NCBI GenBank assembly: GCA_000416275.1
Contig: ASZJ01000114.1
Location: 115,721 to 179,720 of the forward strand
Length of the DNA stretch: 64,000 bases
From: Osedax symbiont Rs1
Lineage (GTDB): Bacteria > Pseudomonadota > Gammaproteobacteria > Pseudomonadales > Balneatricaceae
Reading direction: 5' to 3'
The notes under the pieces were generated by a model, which was not told where the DNA came from, ran no database searches, and saw only the letters and a list, made by a program, of their open reading frames with translations. Positions within the stretch are counted from its first letter, which is position 1; each line of letters starts with the position of its first letter. Positions 38,540 through 47,912 of this stretch are shown one piece after another. Position numbers and translations under genes: made by a program.

Positions 38540-39019
38540 GTGCTAGTAGGTCAATATTTCGCCGAAGATGAAGCGGCCATGTTAAAATTTGGTCAGCAGC
38601 TCTTGGCGGCGCTGGAAAGTGAAGGCGTGGTGTTCTTGCAAGGAGATTTGGGCTTAGGTAAAACCACGCTTGCGCGAGGAGTAATTCGGGCCGCGGGTCA
38701 TGTAGGTGCCGTTAAAAGTCCAACTTATACTTTAGTTGAACCTTACGAGTTTTCTGGTTCTATGATATTCCATTTTGATTTATATAGACTTTCTGATCCA
38801 GAAGAGCTTGAGTATTTAGGTATAAGAGATTATTTTTCTAAGAATACGCTAAGTTTGATTGAGTGGCCGGACAAAGGCGCAGGCTTTCTGCCGCTAGCGG
38901 ACTTGGAAATTAGCTTAGCCATTCAGGGAGAGGGGCGTTTAGTCAGCTATCAATCATTTACTGAGAGAGGTAGGTTGGCAGTGTCTCGATTAAATTTGGC
39001 CTCGAATGGCTCGCGCTAG
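38540..39019 (+). CDS. tsaE: tRNA threonylcarbamoyladenosine biosynthesis ATPase TsaE
   Basis: TsaE is the ATPase that powers the TsaB-TsaD complex in making t6A37 of tRNA. The 159-residue protein has the P-loop GDLGLGKTTLARG (residues ~35-47), the SPTYTLVEPY switch segment (~60-69), HFDLYRL and LIEWPDKG, all typical. The start is GTG at 38540. It is followed by the amidase, as in most proteobacteria. t6A is also the substrate of TrmO encoded at 6262. Confidence 0.94.
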   Translation: MLVGQYFAEDEAAMLKFGQQLLAALESEGVVFLQGDLGLGKTTLARGVIRAAGHVGAVKSPTYTLVEPYEFSGSMIFHFDLYRLSDPEELEYLGIRDYFSKNTLSLIEWPDKGAGFLPLADLEISLAIQGEGRLVSYQSFTERGRLAVSRLNLASNGSR

Positions 39020-39061
39020 TTCGGTAATTTCGGTGTTCTTCTAATTCATATAGCTTGTAAG

Positions 39062-40531
39062 GTGTTAATAGTCGCTTTGTTAAATTTATCGATACACAAA
39101 ACGCTGCAAATTTCTATTCTCGCAGTAGTGCTTTTTTCGCATACATCACTCTTCGCCAAACAGCAGATTAATAATGTTCGTATTTGGCTCGCTCCTGAAA
39201 GCACTCGTTTAGTGTTTGATTTGTCTGGGCCGGTACAGCATAAAATATTTTCTTTGAAAAATCCCGATCGAGTAGTTCTCGATATATCGGCAATCGATCT
39301 CAAATTTAATCTTGATAAATTAGATTTGAAAAATAGCCCGATTAAAAAAATACGGGTCGGTAATAGCCAGCCGCTACGCATCGTGCTCGATCTTGAAGAA
39401 GCACTCAAACCAATCAGTTTTTCACTGGTGCCAAATAAAGATTATGGACATCGGTTGGTGGTTGATTTAGCCAGGACTGGCAAAGCTAAAGCGGATAAGA
39501 AGAGGCAACAATCCGCCCCCGCTATAAAACCATCAGCAGCTGTCGCTAAACCTGCTCAAACGAGTGCTGCGAATAAAAAAAAACCAATCCATAATGATCG
39601 AGGGCGTATCCCTAAGTACGCTGTTGGCAACGCAAAGAGACTTAGAGATATAGTGATTGCCCTAGATGCGGGGCATGGCGGGGAAGACCCCGGAGCTATC
39701 GGCGCCTCGGGTTTGAAAGAAAAAGTAGTAGTGCTAGCTATTGCCAAAGAACTTGAAAAGCTTATAGATGCTGAATATGGTTTTATCTCGCGGATGATTC
39801 GCCGCAATGATTATTATGTAAGCCTCAGAGGGAGAACAGCTAAGGCGCGCAAAAAAAATGCAGATTTATTTATTTCAATTCATGCAGATGCCTTTAAGAA
39901 TAAAAAAGCCCGCGGCGCCTCTGTGTGGGTGCTATCTAATCGTGGTGCGAGTAGTGAAGTGGGGCGCTGGCTGGCACAAAAAGAAAATAGCTCGGATTTG
40001 ATTGGTGGAGTAGGCAACGTCAATTTAGGGGGTAAAGGTGATGTGCTAAAAGGGGTATTGTTGGATATGTCGATGACCGCCTCTCGAAAAGACAGCCGGG
40101 AAGTGGCGGGAAAAATCCATCAAAATATCAATAAATTTGCCAAAATGCACAAAAAAAGCGTTGAGAAAGCGGGTTTCTTAGTGTTGAAATCTCCAGACAT
40201 TCCGTCAATTTTAATTGAAACTGGCTTTATTTCCAATCCGGCAGAAGAGCGCTCATTGAGAACAACTGCCTATCGCAAAAAAATGGCTAGGGCTATTTTT
40301 AATGGTATAAAAGCTCATTTTTTACATAAGCCCCCTGCGTTTACTGAAATATACCGCTTGAAAAATGCAGCAACAGTTGCTCAGAACCGCAAGCATAAGG
40401 TGATTAGTGGTGATTCTCTGTCTAGTATTGCGGTGCGTTATGGGGTAAAACTGGCGTCTTTGAAAGCGCTAAATAAAATCCAAGGTGACAAAATACGGAT
40501 TGGTCAACGCTTGCGAATACCCACTAGTTAG
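39062..40531 (+). CDS. amiB: N-acetylmuramoyl-L-alanine amidase (AmiB/AmiC type) with AMIN and LysM domains
   Basis: A 489-residue periplasmic zinc amidase that splits septal peptidoglycan. Order: export signal ending about residue 32 (SHTSLFAK), AMIN domain (~35-130, NNVRIWLAPESTRLVFDLSGPV), a basic linker, amidase_3 domain (~197-420) with zinc residues in LDAGHGGEDPGA, a Glu after KEKVV, FISIHADAF, and the catalytic Glu in ILIETGFISN, then one LysM (~445-489, ISGDSLSSIAVRYGV). LysM at the C-terminus is the AmiB arrangement. The GTG at 39062 is the start I used; a TTG at 39077 is possible. Between tsaE and mutL, the conserved place. Confidence 0.92.
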   Translation: MLIVALLNLSIHKTLQISILAVVLFSHTSLFAKQQINNVRIWLAPESTRLVFDLSGPVQHKIFSLKNPDRVVLDISAIDLKFNLDKLDLKNSPIKKIRVGNSQPLRIVLDLEEALKPISFSLVPNKDYGHRLVVDLARTGKAKADKKRQQSAPAIKPSAAVAKPAQTSAANKKKPIHNDRGRIPKYAVGNAKRLRDIVIALDAGHGGEDPGAIGASGLKEKVVVLAIAKELEKLIDAEYGFISRMIRRNDYYVSLRGRTAKARKKNADLFISIHADAFKNKKARGASVWVLSNRGASSEVGRWLAQKENSSDLIGGVGNVNLGGKGDVLKGVLLDMSMTASRKDSREVAGKIHQNINKFAKMHKKSVEKAGFLVLKSPDIPSILIETGFISNPAEERSLRTTAYRKKMARAIFNGIKAHFLHKPPAFTEIYRLKNAATVAQNRKHKVISGDSLSSIAVRYGVKLASLKALNKIQGDKIRIGQRLRIPTS

Positions 40532-40679
40532 TTCCTGTCTTAGAGTAAATATTTACTGCGGGTGCCTACTAGCTCGATCTGCTCACTGCTAGATGTGGCA
40601 TTCTTCATTATTAAGCGCCTGCATCCAGTTTTCCGCATCTCGAACAATTGGGTCTCTCCTGTAGTGTTCCCGTTTTAGG
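40532..40679. other. amidase/mutL gap with misplaced sequence
   Basis: A gap of about 150 bases. AGTAAATATTTACT (40544-40557) is a perfect palindrome. The minus strand encodes a 28-residue stretch ending [20 protein letters not shown] that reads like real protein, stopping near 40589, but I cannot name its source. The expected 5' end of mutL is not found in any frame. Confidence 0.35.
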
Positions 40680-42545
40680 ATGAAAATAAAAAAAGTGGGG
40701 GGGGGGGTGGTGGAAAGACCCGCCTCTGTGGTTAAAGAATTTCTGGAAAATAGCTTAGATGCCGGTGCTACAAAAATCGATTTAGAGGTCGAGCAGGGGG
40801 GCATAAAATTAATTAAAATCCGCGATAATGGCCAGGGCATTGATAAAGATGACTTGTCACTATCCCTTAGCCGTCACGCCACCTCCAAAATTATTCAACT
40901 GGCAGACTTAGAAGCCGTTGGCAGTTTAGGATTTAGGGGGGAAGCGCTTGCCAGTATTAGCTCAGTGTCGCGGCTAACTTTAACTTCTAGAAGACAAGGT
41001 GCAGAAGCCGCTTGGTCGGTGCGCTCGGAAGGTCGAGATATGACCACTGAAATAAGCCCGTCTTCCCATCCGCAAGGCACGACCGTCGAAATGCGCGATC
41101 TGTTTTTTAATACCCCGGCACGGCGCAAATTTACCCGCACTGAAAACACTGAATTTAAACATCTTGATGAAGTGTTAAAGCGCATGTCACTGTCTCGCTT
41201 CGATGTGGAATTTAGCTTATCCCACAATGCTAAAGTGATTCGTCATCTTAAAATCGCGACTAGCCTTCGCGACCGGGAACGTCGAGTAGCGGCTATTTGT
41301 GGACCGGCTTTTATCGATCAATCGATTACCGTAGAAATGCAGGCAGAGTCGTCGGGGTTAAGCTTGAAGGGCTGGATTAGCTTGCCGACCTTTTCTAGAT
41401 CACAAGCGGATTTGCAGTACTTTTTTGTCAATGGTCGGATGATTAAAGATCGCTTAGTGACGCATGCTCTGCGTCAAGCTTATTCAGATGTGTTGTTCAA
41501 TGGACGACACCCCGCCTATGTCTTGTATCTAGAGTTAGACCCTGCCCTAGTGGATGTAAATGTCCATCCAACTAAACATGAAGTGCGTTTTCGTGAAAAT
41601 AGACTGGTGCATGACTTCTTGTTTAGGAGTATCCACAGGGTCATTGCTGATGAGCGACCAAGTTTTCAGAAAAACTCACCCTCCGCGGTGGCTGGCAATC
41701 CGAGTGATGTTATAGCTGCAGAGATTCCGCAACAGCAGGGGATGAACCTAAATGTTCCAAGTGGGCAAAACTCGGCCTTAATCTCCCAGCCTGGCGCTAA
41801 CTATATGGCCAGTGGCTACTCAGGCGGAAATCAGCCAGCCGGTGCTGCTGCGCACAGTATGCGCGAACAGGCCAGTGTCTACTCGCAACTGGGTAGAGAA
41901 AGTAGCACGGCTGCGGGCGGTGCCGTTAGTCTCGAACAGCTGTCAGATAACCCGGAGCAAATTCCACCCCTAGGCTTTGCGATTGCACAGCTGCACGGTG
42001 TTTATATTCTAGCGCAAAATACTCAGGGAATGATTGTCGTAGATATGCATGCGGCTCATGAGCGCATTGTCTATGAGCGACTAAAAGCCTCGTATGGCAA
42101 AGAAAAAATTCGCTCTCAACCGCTACTGGTGCCAGTGAGCGTTGCCTTGAGTAGTCTAGAGGCAGATTGTGCCGATGAGCACCGAGAACTGTTTTCACAG
42201 TTGGGCTTTGAGTTGGCGCGTTTAGGAGAGGAAACCATTGCGATTCGACAAATTCCAGTGACCTTGGCGAAGTCGGATGTCGAGCAGTTAGTCAGAGACG
42301 TGCTCAGTGATATGTTGTCTTTGGGCAGTAGTCGAAAAATCCAAGAGTCGGTTAATGAACTGCTATCAACCATGGCTTGTCACGGCTCGGTGCGAGCAAA
42401 TCGGCAATTAACTATTCCTGAAATGAACCAGTTGTTAAGAGATATGGAAACAACTGAACGCAGTGGGCAGTGTAATCACGGTCGTCCCACTTGGAGTGCG
42501 ATGAGTTTGCAGGATTTAGACAAGTTATTCATGCGGGGGCAATAA
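40680..42545 (+). CDS. mutL: DNA mismatch repair protein MutL, abnormal N-terminus
   Basis: MutL couples MutS mismatch recognition to MutH/UvrD or to its own nicking. The body is normal: GHKL ATPase motifs with catalytic Glu20 and Mg-binding Asn24 ([14 protein letters not shown]), [17 protein letters not shown], and a C-terminal dimer domain with [18 protein letters not shown] and [11 protein letters not shown]. The first residues MKIKKVGGG do not match: the family's opening of about 18 residues ending NQIAAGE is missing, and the frame joins at a run of 11 G (40697-40707). E. coli Glu29/Asn33 correspond to residues 20/24, so nine residues are lost and nine replaced. Either an assembly fault, or a true lesion or slippage site. 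Length 621. Confidence 0.9.
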   Translation: MKIKKVGGGVVERPASVVKEFLENSLDAGATKIDLEVEQGGIKLIKIRDNGQGIDKDDLSLSLSRHATSKIIQLADLEAVGSLGFRGEALASISSVSRLTLTSRRQGAEAAWSVRSEGRDMTTEISPSSHPQGTTVEMRDLFFNTPARRKFTRTENTEFKHLDEVLKRMSLSRFDVEFSLSHNAKVIRHLKIATSLRDRERRVAAICGPAFIDQSITVEMQAESSGLSLKGWISLPTFSRSQADLQYFFVNGRMIKDRLVTHALRQAYSDVLFNGRHPAYVLYLELDPALVDVNVHPTKHEVRFRENRLVHDFLFRSIHRVIADERPSFQKNSPSAVAGNPSDVIAAEIPQQQGMNLNVPSGQNSALISQPGANYMASGYSGGNQPAGAAAHSMREQASVYSQLGRESSTAAGGAVSLEQLSDNPEQIPPLGFAIAQLHGVYILAQNTQGMIVVDMHAAHERIVYERLKASYGKEKIRSQPLLVPVSVALSSLEADCADEHRELFSQLGFELARLGEETIAIRQIPVTLAKSDVEQLVRDVLSDMLSLGSSRKIQESVNELLSTMACHGSVRANRQLTIPEMNQLLRDMETTERSGQCNHGRPTWSAMSLQDLDKLFMRGQ

Positions 42546-43490
42546 GTGAGTAAACAGAGCGAATTGCCAGCGGCTATCTTTTTGATGGGGCCCACAGCGG
42601 CGGGGAAAACGGCACTGGCGATGGATTTGTACGATAATCTGCCCTGTGAAATTATATCGGTGGACTCCGCGCTTATTTATCGGACTATGGATATAGGGAC
42701 TGCTAAGCCAACCGCCAGTGAGCTTGCAAAATATCCTCATCACTTAATTGACATTATTGATCCGGCACAAAGCTATTCAGCTGCTCAGTTTCGAATAGAT
42801 GTGCTGAAGCTGATGCAGGATATTGTCAGTCGAGGTAAAATTCCGCTGCTGGTCGGTGGGACTATGATGTATTACAACGCGCTGACTAAAGGTTTGGCTA
42901 CGCTGCCGGAGGCCGATCAGCAAGTGCGACAAGAAATCACCGCGCTGGCTGTGCAACAGGGATGGTCGGCGGTGCATGCGCAATTACAGAAAGTCGATCC
43001 GCAGTCGGCGACTAGGCTGTCGGCGAATGATTCACAGCGATTACAGCGTGCCCTGGAAGTATATCGAATCACCGGTAAATCTTTAACTGAGCACTGGGCA
43101 GAGCAAAGTCAGCAAAAACTCCCCTACCAAGTGCTTAACCTTGCAGTGATGCCCCGTGAGCGTAAGACCTTGCATCAGCGTATTGAACAGCGCTTTAAAT
43201 TAATGTTGCAACAAGGTTTTATCGAAGAGGTGGAACAGCTCTATCAGCGAGGTGATTTGAACTTAGATATGCCCGCGGTACGCTGTGTTGGCTATCGACA
43301 AGCCTGGCTGTATTTGAGCGGCGAAATAAGTCGTGAGGAAATGCTGGAAAAAGGCATCATTGCCACTCGCCAGTTAGCTAAACGGCAAATAACTTGGCTG
43401 CGCAGCTGGCAGGATCTGCACTGGCTGGAAAGTGAGTCGACAGATTTAACAGCTAGGGTCTTGAAATGGCTAGACTCTGACTCTATATAG
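42546..43490 (+). CDS. miaA: tRNA dimethylallyltransferase
   Basis: MiaA adds the isopentenyl group to A37 of tRNAs reading UNN codons. The 314-residue protein has the P-loop [11 protein letters not shown] (residues 14-24), [19 protein letters not shown] (~36-54), HHLID, the [11 protein letters not shown] substrate segment (~99-109) and [11 protein letters not shown] (~283). GTG start at 42546, immediately after the mutL TAA, so the two are coupled. hfq follows, the universal order in gammaproteobacteria. Confidence 0.96.
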   Translation: MSKQSELPAAIFLMGPTAAGKTALAMDLYDNLPCEIISVDSALIYRTMDIGTAKPTASELAKYPHHLIDIIDPAQSYSAAQFRIDVLKLMQDIVSRGKIPLLVGGTMMYYNALTKGLATLPEADQQVRQEITALAVQQGWSAVHAQLQKVDPQSATRLSANDSQRLQRALEVYRITGKSLTEHWAEQSQQKLPYQVLNLAVMPRERKTLHQRIEQRFKLMLQQGFIEEVEQLYQRGDLNLDMPAVRCVGYRQAWLYLSGEISREEMLEKGIIATRQLAKRQITWLRSWQDLHWLESESTDLTARVLKWLDSDSI

Positions 43491-43561
43491 ATGTAACGTG
43501 TTTTGGTTATTAGTAGCTTGGAATGATATTGAGTATGATTTCAATAGCGCTGGTAATTTTT

Positions 43562-43589
43562 TTGGATAAAATAAAAATGCTGTTATGAT
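43562..43589 (+). promoter_or_regulatory. Putative promoter of hfq
   Basis: TTGGAT (43562-43567), 16-base spacer, TATGAT (43584-43589). The ~130-base leader that would follow contains an 8-bp stem ATATTTGA/TCAAATAT (43664-43671 with 43687-43694) before the ribosome site TAGGAG, a possible site for Hfq self-regulation. Confidence 0.45.
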
Positions 43590-43705
43590 TTCATAACCCA
43601 GTTTATCCATTGTCCGTTACTAATATACCAACGGAATAGTGTGTGTTAACGAGGCAGTTTCTGATATTTGAACGCCAGTATCGCGATCAAATATTCATTT
43701 TATAA

Positions 43706-43963
<258 letters not shown>

Positions 43964-43975
43964 AGGAACGATTTA

Positions 43976-45274
43976 TTGTTTTTTGAGCGACCAGAGTCTG
44001 GCGAAAGAGCAATTCTAGTACACATGGAGATGGCTGCTGAGGCCGATCAAGAATCTCCCCGTGAGCTAGAAGAATTGGCTCTTTCAGCTGGAGCAGATCC
44101 TATTGAAATGTTAACTGGATCTCGTAGTAAACCCTCCCCCAAATATTATATTGGCAGTGGTAAACTTGATGAGTTGAAGCAGCTAGTGCACAAGCACGAA
44201 GCTACTTTGGTGATATTTAATCATGCGATGAGTCCTGCCCAAGAAAGAAATGTAGAGACAGAACTCGAGTGTCGGGTGTTAGATAGAACTGGCTTGATTT
44301 TAGATATTTTTGCGCAGCGCGCGCGAACTCACGAGGGGAAGTTGCAGGTAGAACTGGCCCAGCTAGAGCATATGTCAACCAGGCTAGTGCGAGGGTGGAC
44401 GCATTTAGATCGTGAAAAAGGCGGCATCGGCTTGCGCGGTCCCGGTGAGAAGCAACTGGAAACCGATCGACGTTTGTTACGGGAACGGGTTAAAACCATT
44501 CACAAGCGCTTGCAAAAAGTGCGCACACAACGTGAGCAGGGACGAAAAGCGCGCGCCCGTGCTGAAATACCGACTTTAGCTTTAGTGGGCTATACTAACG
44601 CTGGCAAGTCATCGATTTTTAATAAAATCACTCGGGCTCATGTCTATGCCGCAGATCAATTGTTTGCGACTTTAGATCCCACTTTGCGTAAAATTGATTT
44701 GGCCGATGTAGGTGCTGCTATTTTAGTCGACACGGTGGGCTTTATCCGCCACCTGCCGCATAAGCTGGTAGAGTCTTTTCGAGCGACGTTGCAGGAAACT
44801 GCTGAAGCTACTTTGTTGCTTCACGTAATAGATAGTCAGGATGAAGAGCGCGCCAAGAACATGCTAGAAGTGGATGCAGTGCTCGCGGAAATAGGTGCTT
44901 CAGATGTGCCTATCTTGCAGCTATACAACAAAATTGACATGTTGGATGGGCAGCGCTCACGGATTGATTACGACAGTGAAGGCAAGCCAGTTAGGGTTTG
45001 GCTGTCAGCGGTGAGCGGCGAGGGCTTAGATCTAATGTCCCAAGCTATTACCCAGCTGCTATGTGAAGATTTGATTGTGGATGTGATTAAAGTGGCCCCG
45101 CAATACGGACAGTTGAGATCGCTACTGTTTGAGAAGGGAGCGGTAGTCTCAGAGTCAATAGCAGAAAATGGCGATATGCTGATTAGTGTACGGGTGCAGC
45201 GAAAATATTTGTTGCAAATGTTGACGCGAGTTGGAATGCCTACAGAACCTTATCGGATAGTAGAAGTTTACTAG
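43976..45274 (+). CDS. hflX: Ribosome-rescue GTPase HflX
   Basis: HflX splits stalled or heat-damaged 70S ribosomes. The 432-residue protein has the N-terminal HflX domain (GADPIEMLTGSR, KYYIGSGKLDELK), a basic helical linker with GPGEKQLETDRR, and the G domain with G1 LVGYTNAGKSSIFN (~203-216), G3 DTVGFIRHLPH and G4 LYNKIDML. The start is TTG at 43976, eight bases after AAGGA. hflK follows 87 bases downstream. Confidence 0.95.
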   Translation: MFFERPESGERAILVHMEMAAEADQESPRELEELALSAGADPIEMLTGSRSKPSPKYYIGSGKLDELKQLVHKHEATLVIFNHAMSPAQERNVETELECRVLDRTGLILDIFAQRARTHEGKLQVELAQLEHMSTRLVRGWTHLDREKGGIGLRGPGEKQLETDRRLLRERVKTIHKRLQKVRTQREQGRKARARAEIPTLALVGYTNAGKSSIFNKITRAHVYAADQLFATLDPTLRKIDLADVGAAILVDTVGFIRHLPHKLVESFRATLQETAEATLLLHVIDSQDEERAKNMLEVDAVLAEIGASDVPILQLYNKIDMLDGQRSRIDYDSEGKPVRVWLSAVSGEGLDLMSQAITQLLCEDLIVDVIKVAPQYGQLRSLLFEKGAVVSESIAENGDMLISVRVQRKYLLQMLTRVGMPTEPYRIVEVY

Positions 45275-45361
45275 ACGAATTAATTGAAAAATTGTATTGA
45301 AGGGCTTAATCTAAAAGCACTTCAATTTTTAACTTTGTACTCTTATAAAGCGGAGAACGAT

Positions 45362-46561
45362 ATGGCTTGGAATGAGCCCGGTGGTAATGGTAATAACCAG
45401 GATCCTTGGGGAAACGGTGACGATAAGAAGCGTAAAGACCGTAAAAATGGTAACGAGCAAGGGCCTCCAGATTTAGATGAGGCACTTGGGCAGTTACAAG
45501 ATAAACTGAGCGATATATTCGGTGGCAAGAAAAAAGGATCGGGTTCAGGCGCTAGTGGCGGAATACAAAAGCCGGCTAATAACCCGTTAATGTTCGCTAT
45601 TTTGTTGGTAATCGCGGTGATTGTTTGGGCGGGGCTAGGTTTTTACACCGTCGACCAACAAGAGCGTGGAGTGGTGTTGCGGCTAGGTAAATTCAGTACT
45701 GTCGTCAACCCGGGTCTACAGTGGAACCCACCGTTAATAGATAAAGTAACGTTGGTAAACACTACCCGTGTTAGAAGTTCTGATCACAATGCGCAAATGT
45801 TAACCGGTGATGAAAACATCGTTGATGTAGGCATGACAGTTCAGTATGTGGTTAGTGATGCCAGTGCATTCGTACTGCAAGTGCGCAATCCGGATGATAG
45901 TTTAGGTCTGGCGGCCGAGTCGGCGCTGCGGCACGTGGTTGGCGGAACAGACATGGATTCTATCTTGACTCAGGGCCGAAACGCGCTAGCGGTAGAAGTT
46001 CGATCTTTGCTGCAGAGTTATATGGCTAATTATAATACTGGGATTCAAATTACCCAGGTAAACATCAAAAACGCGCAAGCGCCTGATCAAGTACAGCATG
46101 CTTTCGATGACGTGATTAAAGCGCGAGAAGATGAGCAGCGCTCTAAAAACGAAGCTGAAACCTATGCCAAAGGTATCTTACCTGAAGCACGTGGTGCAGC
46201 GAAGCGCATGGTTGCAGAAGCGGATGCCTATCAACAGCAAGTTGTGGCTAACGCGGAAGGTGAAGCCTCACGATTTAGCGCATTGCTAACCGAGTACAAA
46301 AAAGCTCCAGTAGTCACTAGAGATCGTTTGTATTTAGACACTATGCAAAAAGTCTTATCAAATAATTCGAAGGTATTAATTGATTCCGACGGCAGTAATA
46401 ACGTGATGTACTTGCCAATTGATAAATTAATGCAGAATCGAGGCTCAGCAGCGGCATCTACGAATCTAGGCTTGGATGATAAAGCTATTCGTGAAGTCGG
46501 TAATCAAGTTTACGATCAATTACGTCGTCGTCAAGCGACTAGTAGGGAGACGCGACAATGA
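45362..46561 (+). CDS. hflK: FtsH protease regulator HflK
   Basis: HflK with HflC forms the SPFH cage around the FtsH protease in the inner membrane. From ATG 45362 (CGGAGA upstream) it has 399 residues: a Gly/Asn/Asp-rich cytosolic N-terminus (MAWNEPGGNGNNQDPWG), one membrane segment (~78-98, FAILLVIAVIVWAGLGFY), the SPFH domain starting TVDQQERGVVLRLGKF, and a coiled coil (~255-310). The frame is open back to 45284, but that extension does not fit the family. It overlaps hflC by 4 bases (ATGA). Confidence 0.95.
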   Translation: MAWNEPGGNGNNQDPWGNGDDKKRKDRKNGNEQGPPDLDEALGQLQDKLSDIFGGKKKGSGSGASGGIQKPANNPLMFAILLVIAVIVWAGLGFYTVDQQERGVVLRLGKFSTVVNPGLQWNPPLIDKVTLVNTTRVRSSDHNAQMLTGDENIVDVGMTVQYVVSDASAFVLQVRNPDDSLGLAAESALRHVVGGTDMDSILTQGRNALAVEVRSLLQSYMANYNTGIQITQVNIKNAQAPDQVQHAFDDVIKAREDEQRSKNEAETYAKGILPEARGAAKRMVAEADAYQQQVVANAEGEASRFSALLTEYKKAPVVTRDRLYLDTMQKVLSNNSKVLIDSDGSNNVMYLPIDKLMQNRGSAAASTNLGLDDKAIREVGNQVYDQLRRRQATSRETRQ

Positions 46562-47478
46562 GCGGTAAGCCTTTAATATTATCAATAGTCTTGTTAGTCA
46601 TCGTCTTGATTGGCTCAAAATCAATTTATATTGTTCAAGAGACTGAGCGAGCGGTCAAGCTAAGATTCGGTGAAGTGGTTGAAGCGGACGTTGCAGCGGG
46701 TATCCATATGCTGGTGCCGTTTATGAACAAAGTGCGCAAGTTCGACGGTCGCCTATTGACCTTAGATACTCGACCACAGGCCTTTTTGACCAGTGAGAAA
46801 AAGCGTTTAATTGTCGATTCTTTCGTCAAGTGGCGCATCGTTGATGTTCAGAAGTACTATACGGCTACATCCGGTGATGAGTTTCGTGCTTCAAACTTAA
46901 TCTCAGTGCGGGTTGAGACGCAATTGCGTAACCAGTTTGGCACCAGAACATTAAGTGAAGTTGTCTCAGGTGAGCGTGAAAAATTGATGGCTGAAGTTAA
47001 GCTTTGGTTGAATGATCCGACCACAGCACGACGCAATGACGCTAAGCAAGAGACCACTGCTGTTGATCTTCAAGGTTTAGGAAAAGCCATTGGGGTTGAG
47101 ATCGTGGACGTTCGGATTAAAAAAATCGAGCTGCCACCTGAAGTTTCTGAATCGGTATATGATCGAATGCGTACCGAGCGAGAGCGTCTAGCCCGTGAGC
47201 TGCGTTCACGCGGTAAAGAAGTTGCCGAAGGTATTCGAGCAGATGCAGACAGAGAAAAAACCATTCTACTGGCACAAGCTTACAAAACAGCTGAGCAAAC
47301 CCGCGGTGTAGGTGATGCGAAAGCATCCTCAACTTATGCGGCTGCCTATCAAGGTGACCCAGAGTTTTATAAATTTACCCGTAGTTTAAAAGCCTATGAG
47401 GAATCTTTCAAAGGCGGTGGTGATGTTATGCTGCTAAAGCCTGATAGCGAGTTCTTTAGGTATTTTTCAAAACCATAA
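46558..47478 (+). CDS. hflC: FtsH protease regulator HflC
   Basis: Partner of HflK in the periplasm-facing FtsH regulator complex. The 306-residue protein has an N-terminal membrane anchor (residues ~5-22), then the SPFH domain (IVQETERAVKLRFGEV, GIHMLVPFMNKVRKFDGRLLTLDTRP) and a coiled coil with SVYDRMRTERERLARELRSRG. Start overlaps hflK by 4 bases. A strong terminator follows at 47549, which ends the miaA/hfq-hflC group. Confidence 0.96.
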   Translation: MSGKPLILSIVLLVIVLIGSKSIYIVQETERAVKLRFGEVVEADVAAGIHMLVPFMNKVRKFDGRLLTLDTRPQAFLTSEKKRLIVDSFVKWRIVDVQKYYTATSGDEFRASNLISVRVETQLRNQFGTRTLSEVVSGEREKLMAEVKLWLNDPTTARRNDAKQETTAVDLQGLGKAIGVEIVDVRIKKIELPPEVSESVYDRMRTERERLARELRSRGKEVAEGIRADADREKTILLAQAYKTAEQTRGVGDAKASSTYAAAYQGDPEFYKFTRSLKAYEESFKGGGDVMLLKPDSEFFRYFSKP

Positions 47479-47548
47479 TCGGCTAAATAAGCATCAGTGT
47501 AGAAAATTGATGTAATTAACTAGCAGATTAATGTTAGAATAGATCAAG

Positions 47549-47577
47549 CCGGACTAATGCGTTAGTCCGGTTTTTTT
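47549..47577 (+). terminator. Intrinsic terminator after hflC
   Basis: CCGGACTAA (47549-47557), loop TGCG, TTAGTCCGG (47562-47570), then seven T. A perfect 9-bp stem. Confidence 0.95.
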
Positions 47578-47640
47578 GTGTGTACAATAAAGTTACACGG
47601 TTTTATTTGTCGTAACAAAAAGATCTAAAGGTAAGTCTAA

Positions 47641-47838
47641 ATGGCGAATAATTTGTGGTATGAATTATTTTTAGCGTTTTGTTTGATGTTAATCATCGAG
47701 GGGATTCTACCTTTTCTATATCCCCAGAGATGGCGCAAGCTGGTGGCCCAGCTTGCAGCAATTGATAATTCAGCGCTGCGCACTATCGGCCTAATAAGTA
47801 TGCTTGCCGGCCTCGCTGGATTATATCTGGCCAGATAA
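47641..47838 (+). CDS. DUF2065 family small membrane protein
   Basis: A 65-residue protein with two membrane segments (about 7-25 and 47-62) and the family signature LMLIIEGILPFLYPQRWR and RTIGLISMLAGLAGLYL. It matches DUF2065 (YjeT in E. coli), which occupies the same position between hflC and hisZ/purA across gammaproteobacteria. Function unknown. AAAGGTAAG precedes the ATG. Confidence 0.9.
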   Translation: MANNLWYELFLAFCLMLIIEGILPFLYPQRWRKLVAQLAAIDNSALRTIGLISMLAGLAGLYLAR

Positions 47839-47912
47839 GTTGAGTCATTCCAGATACAGTGGTGCCACCGCTGAATCTGGGGTGCTAGTAATGATAATGT
47901 ATGGAGAAACAC

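Noticed and set aside
40589..40840. 83-codon minus-strand frame overlapping mutL
   Set aside because: Most of it is the antisense of mutL; only the last ~28 codons outside mutL look protein-like, reported separately as a fragment.
43664..43694. hfq leader stem as a riboswitch
   Set aside because: An isolated 8-bp AT-rich stem is too weak to call; kept only as a remark under the hfq promoter.
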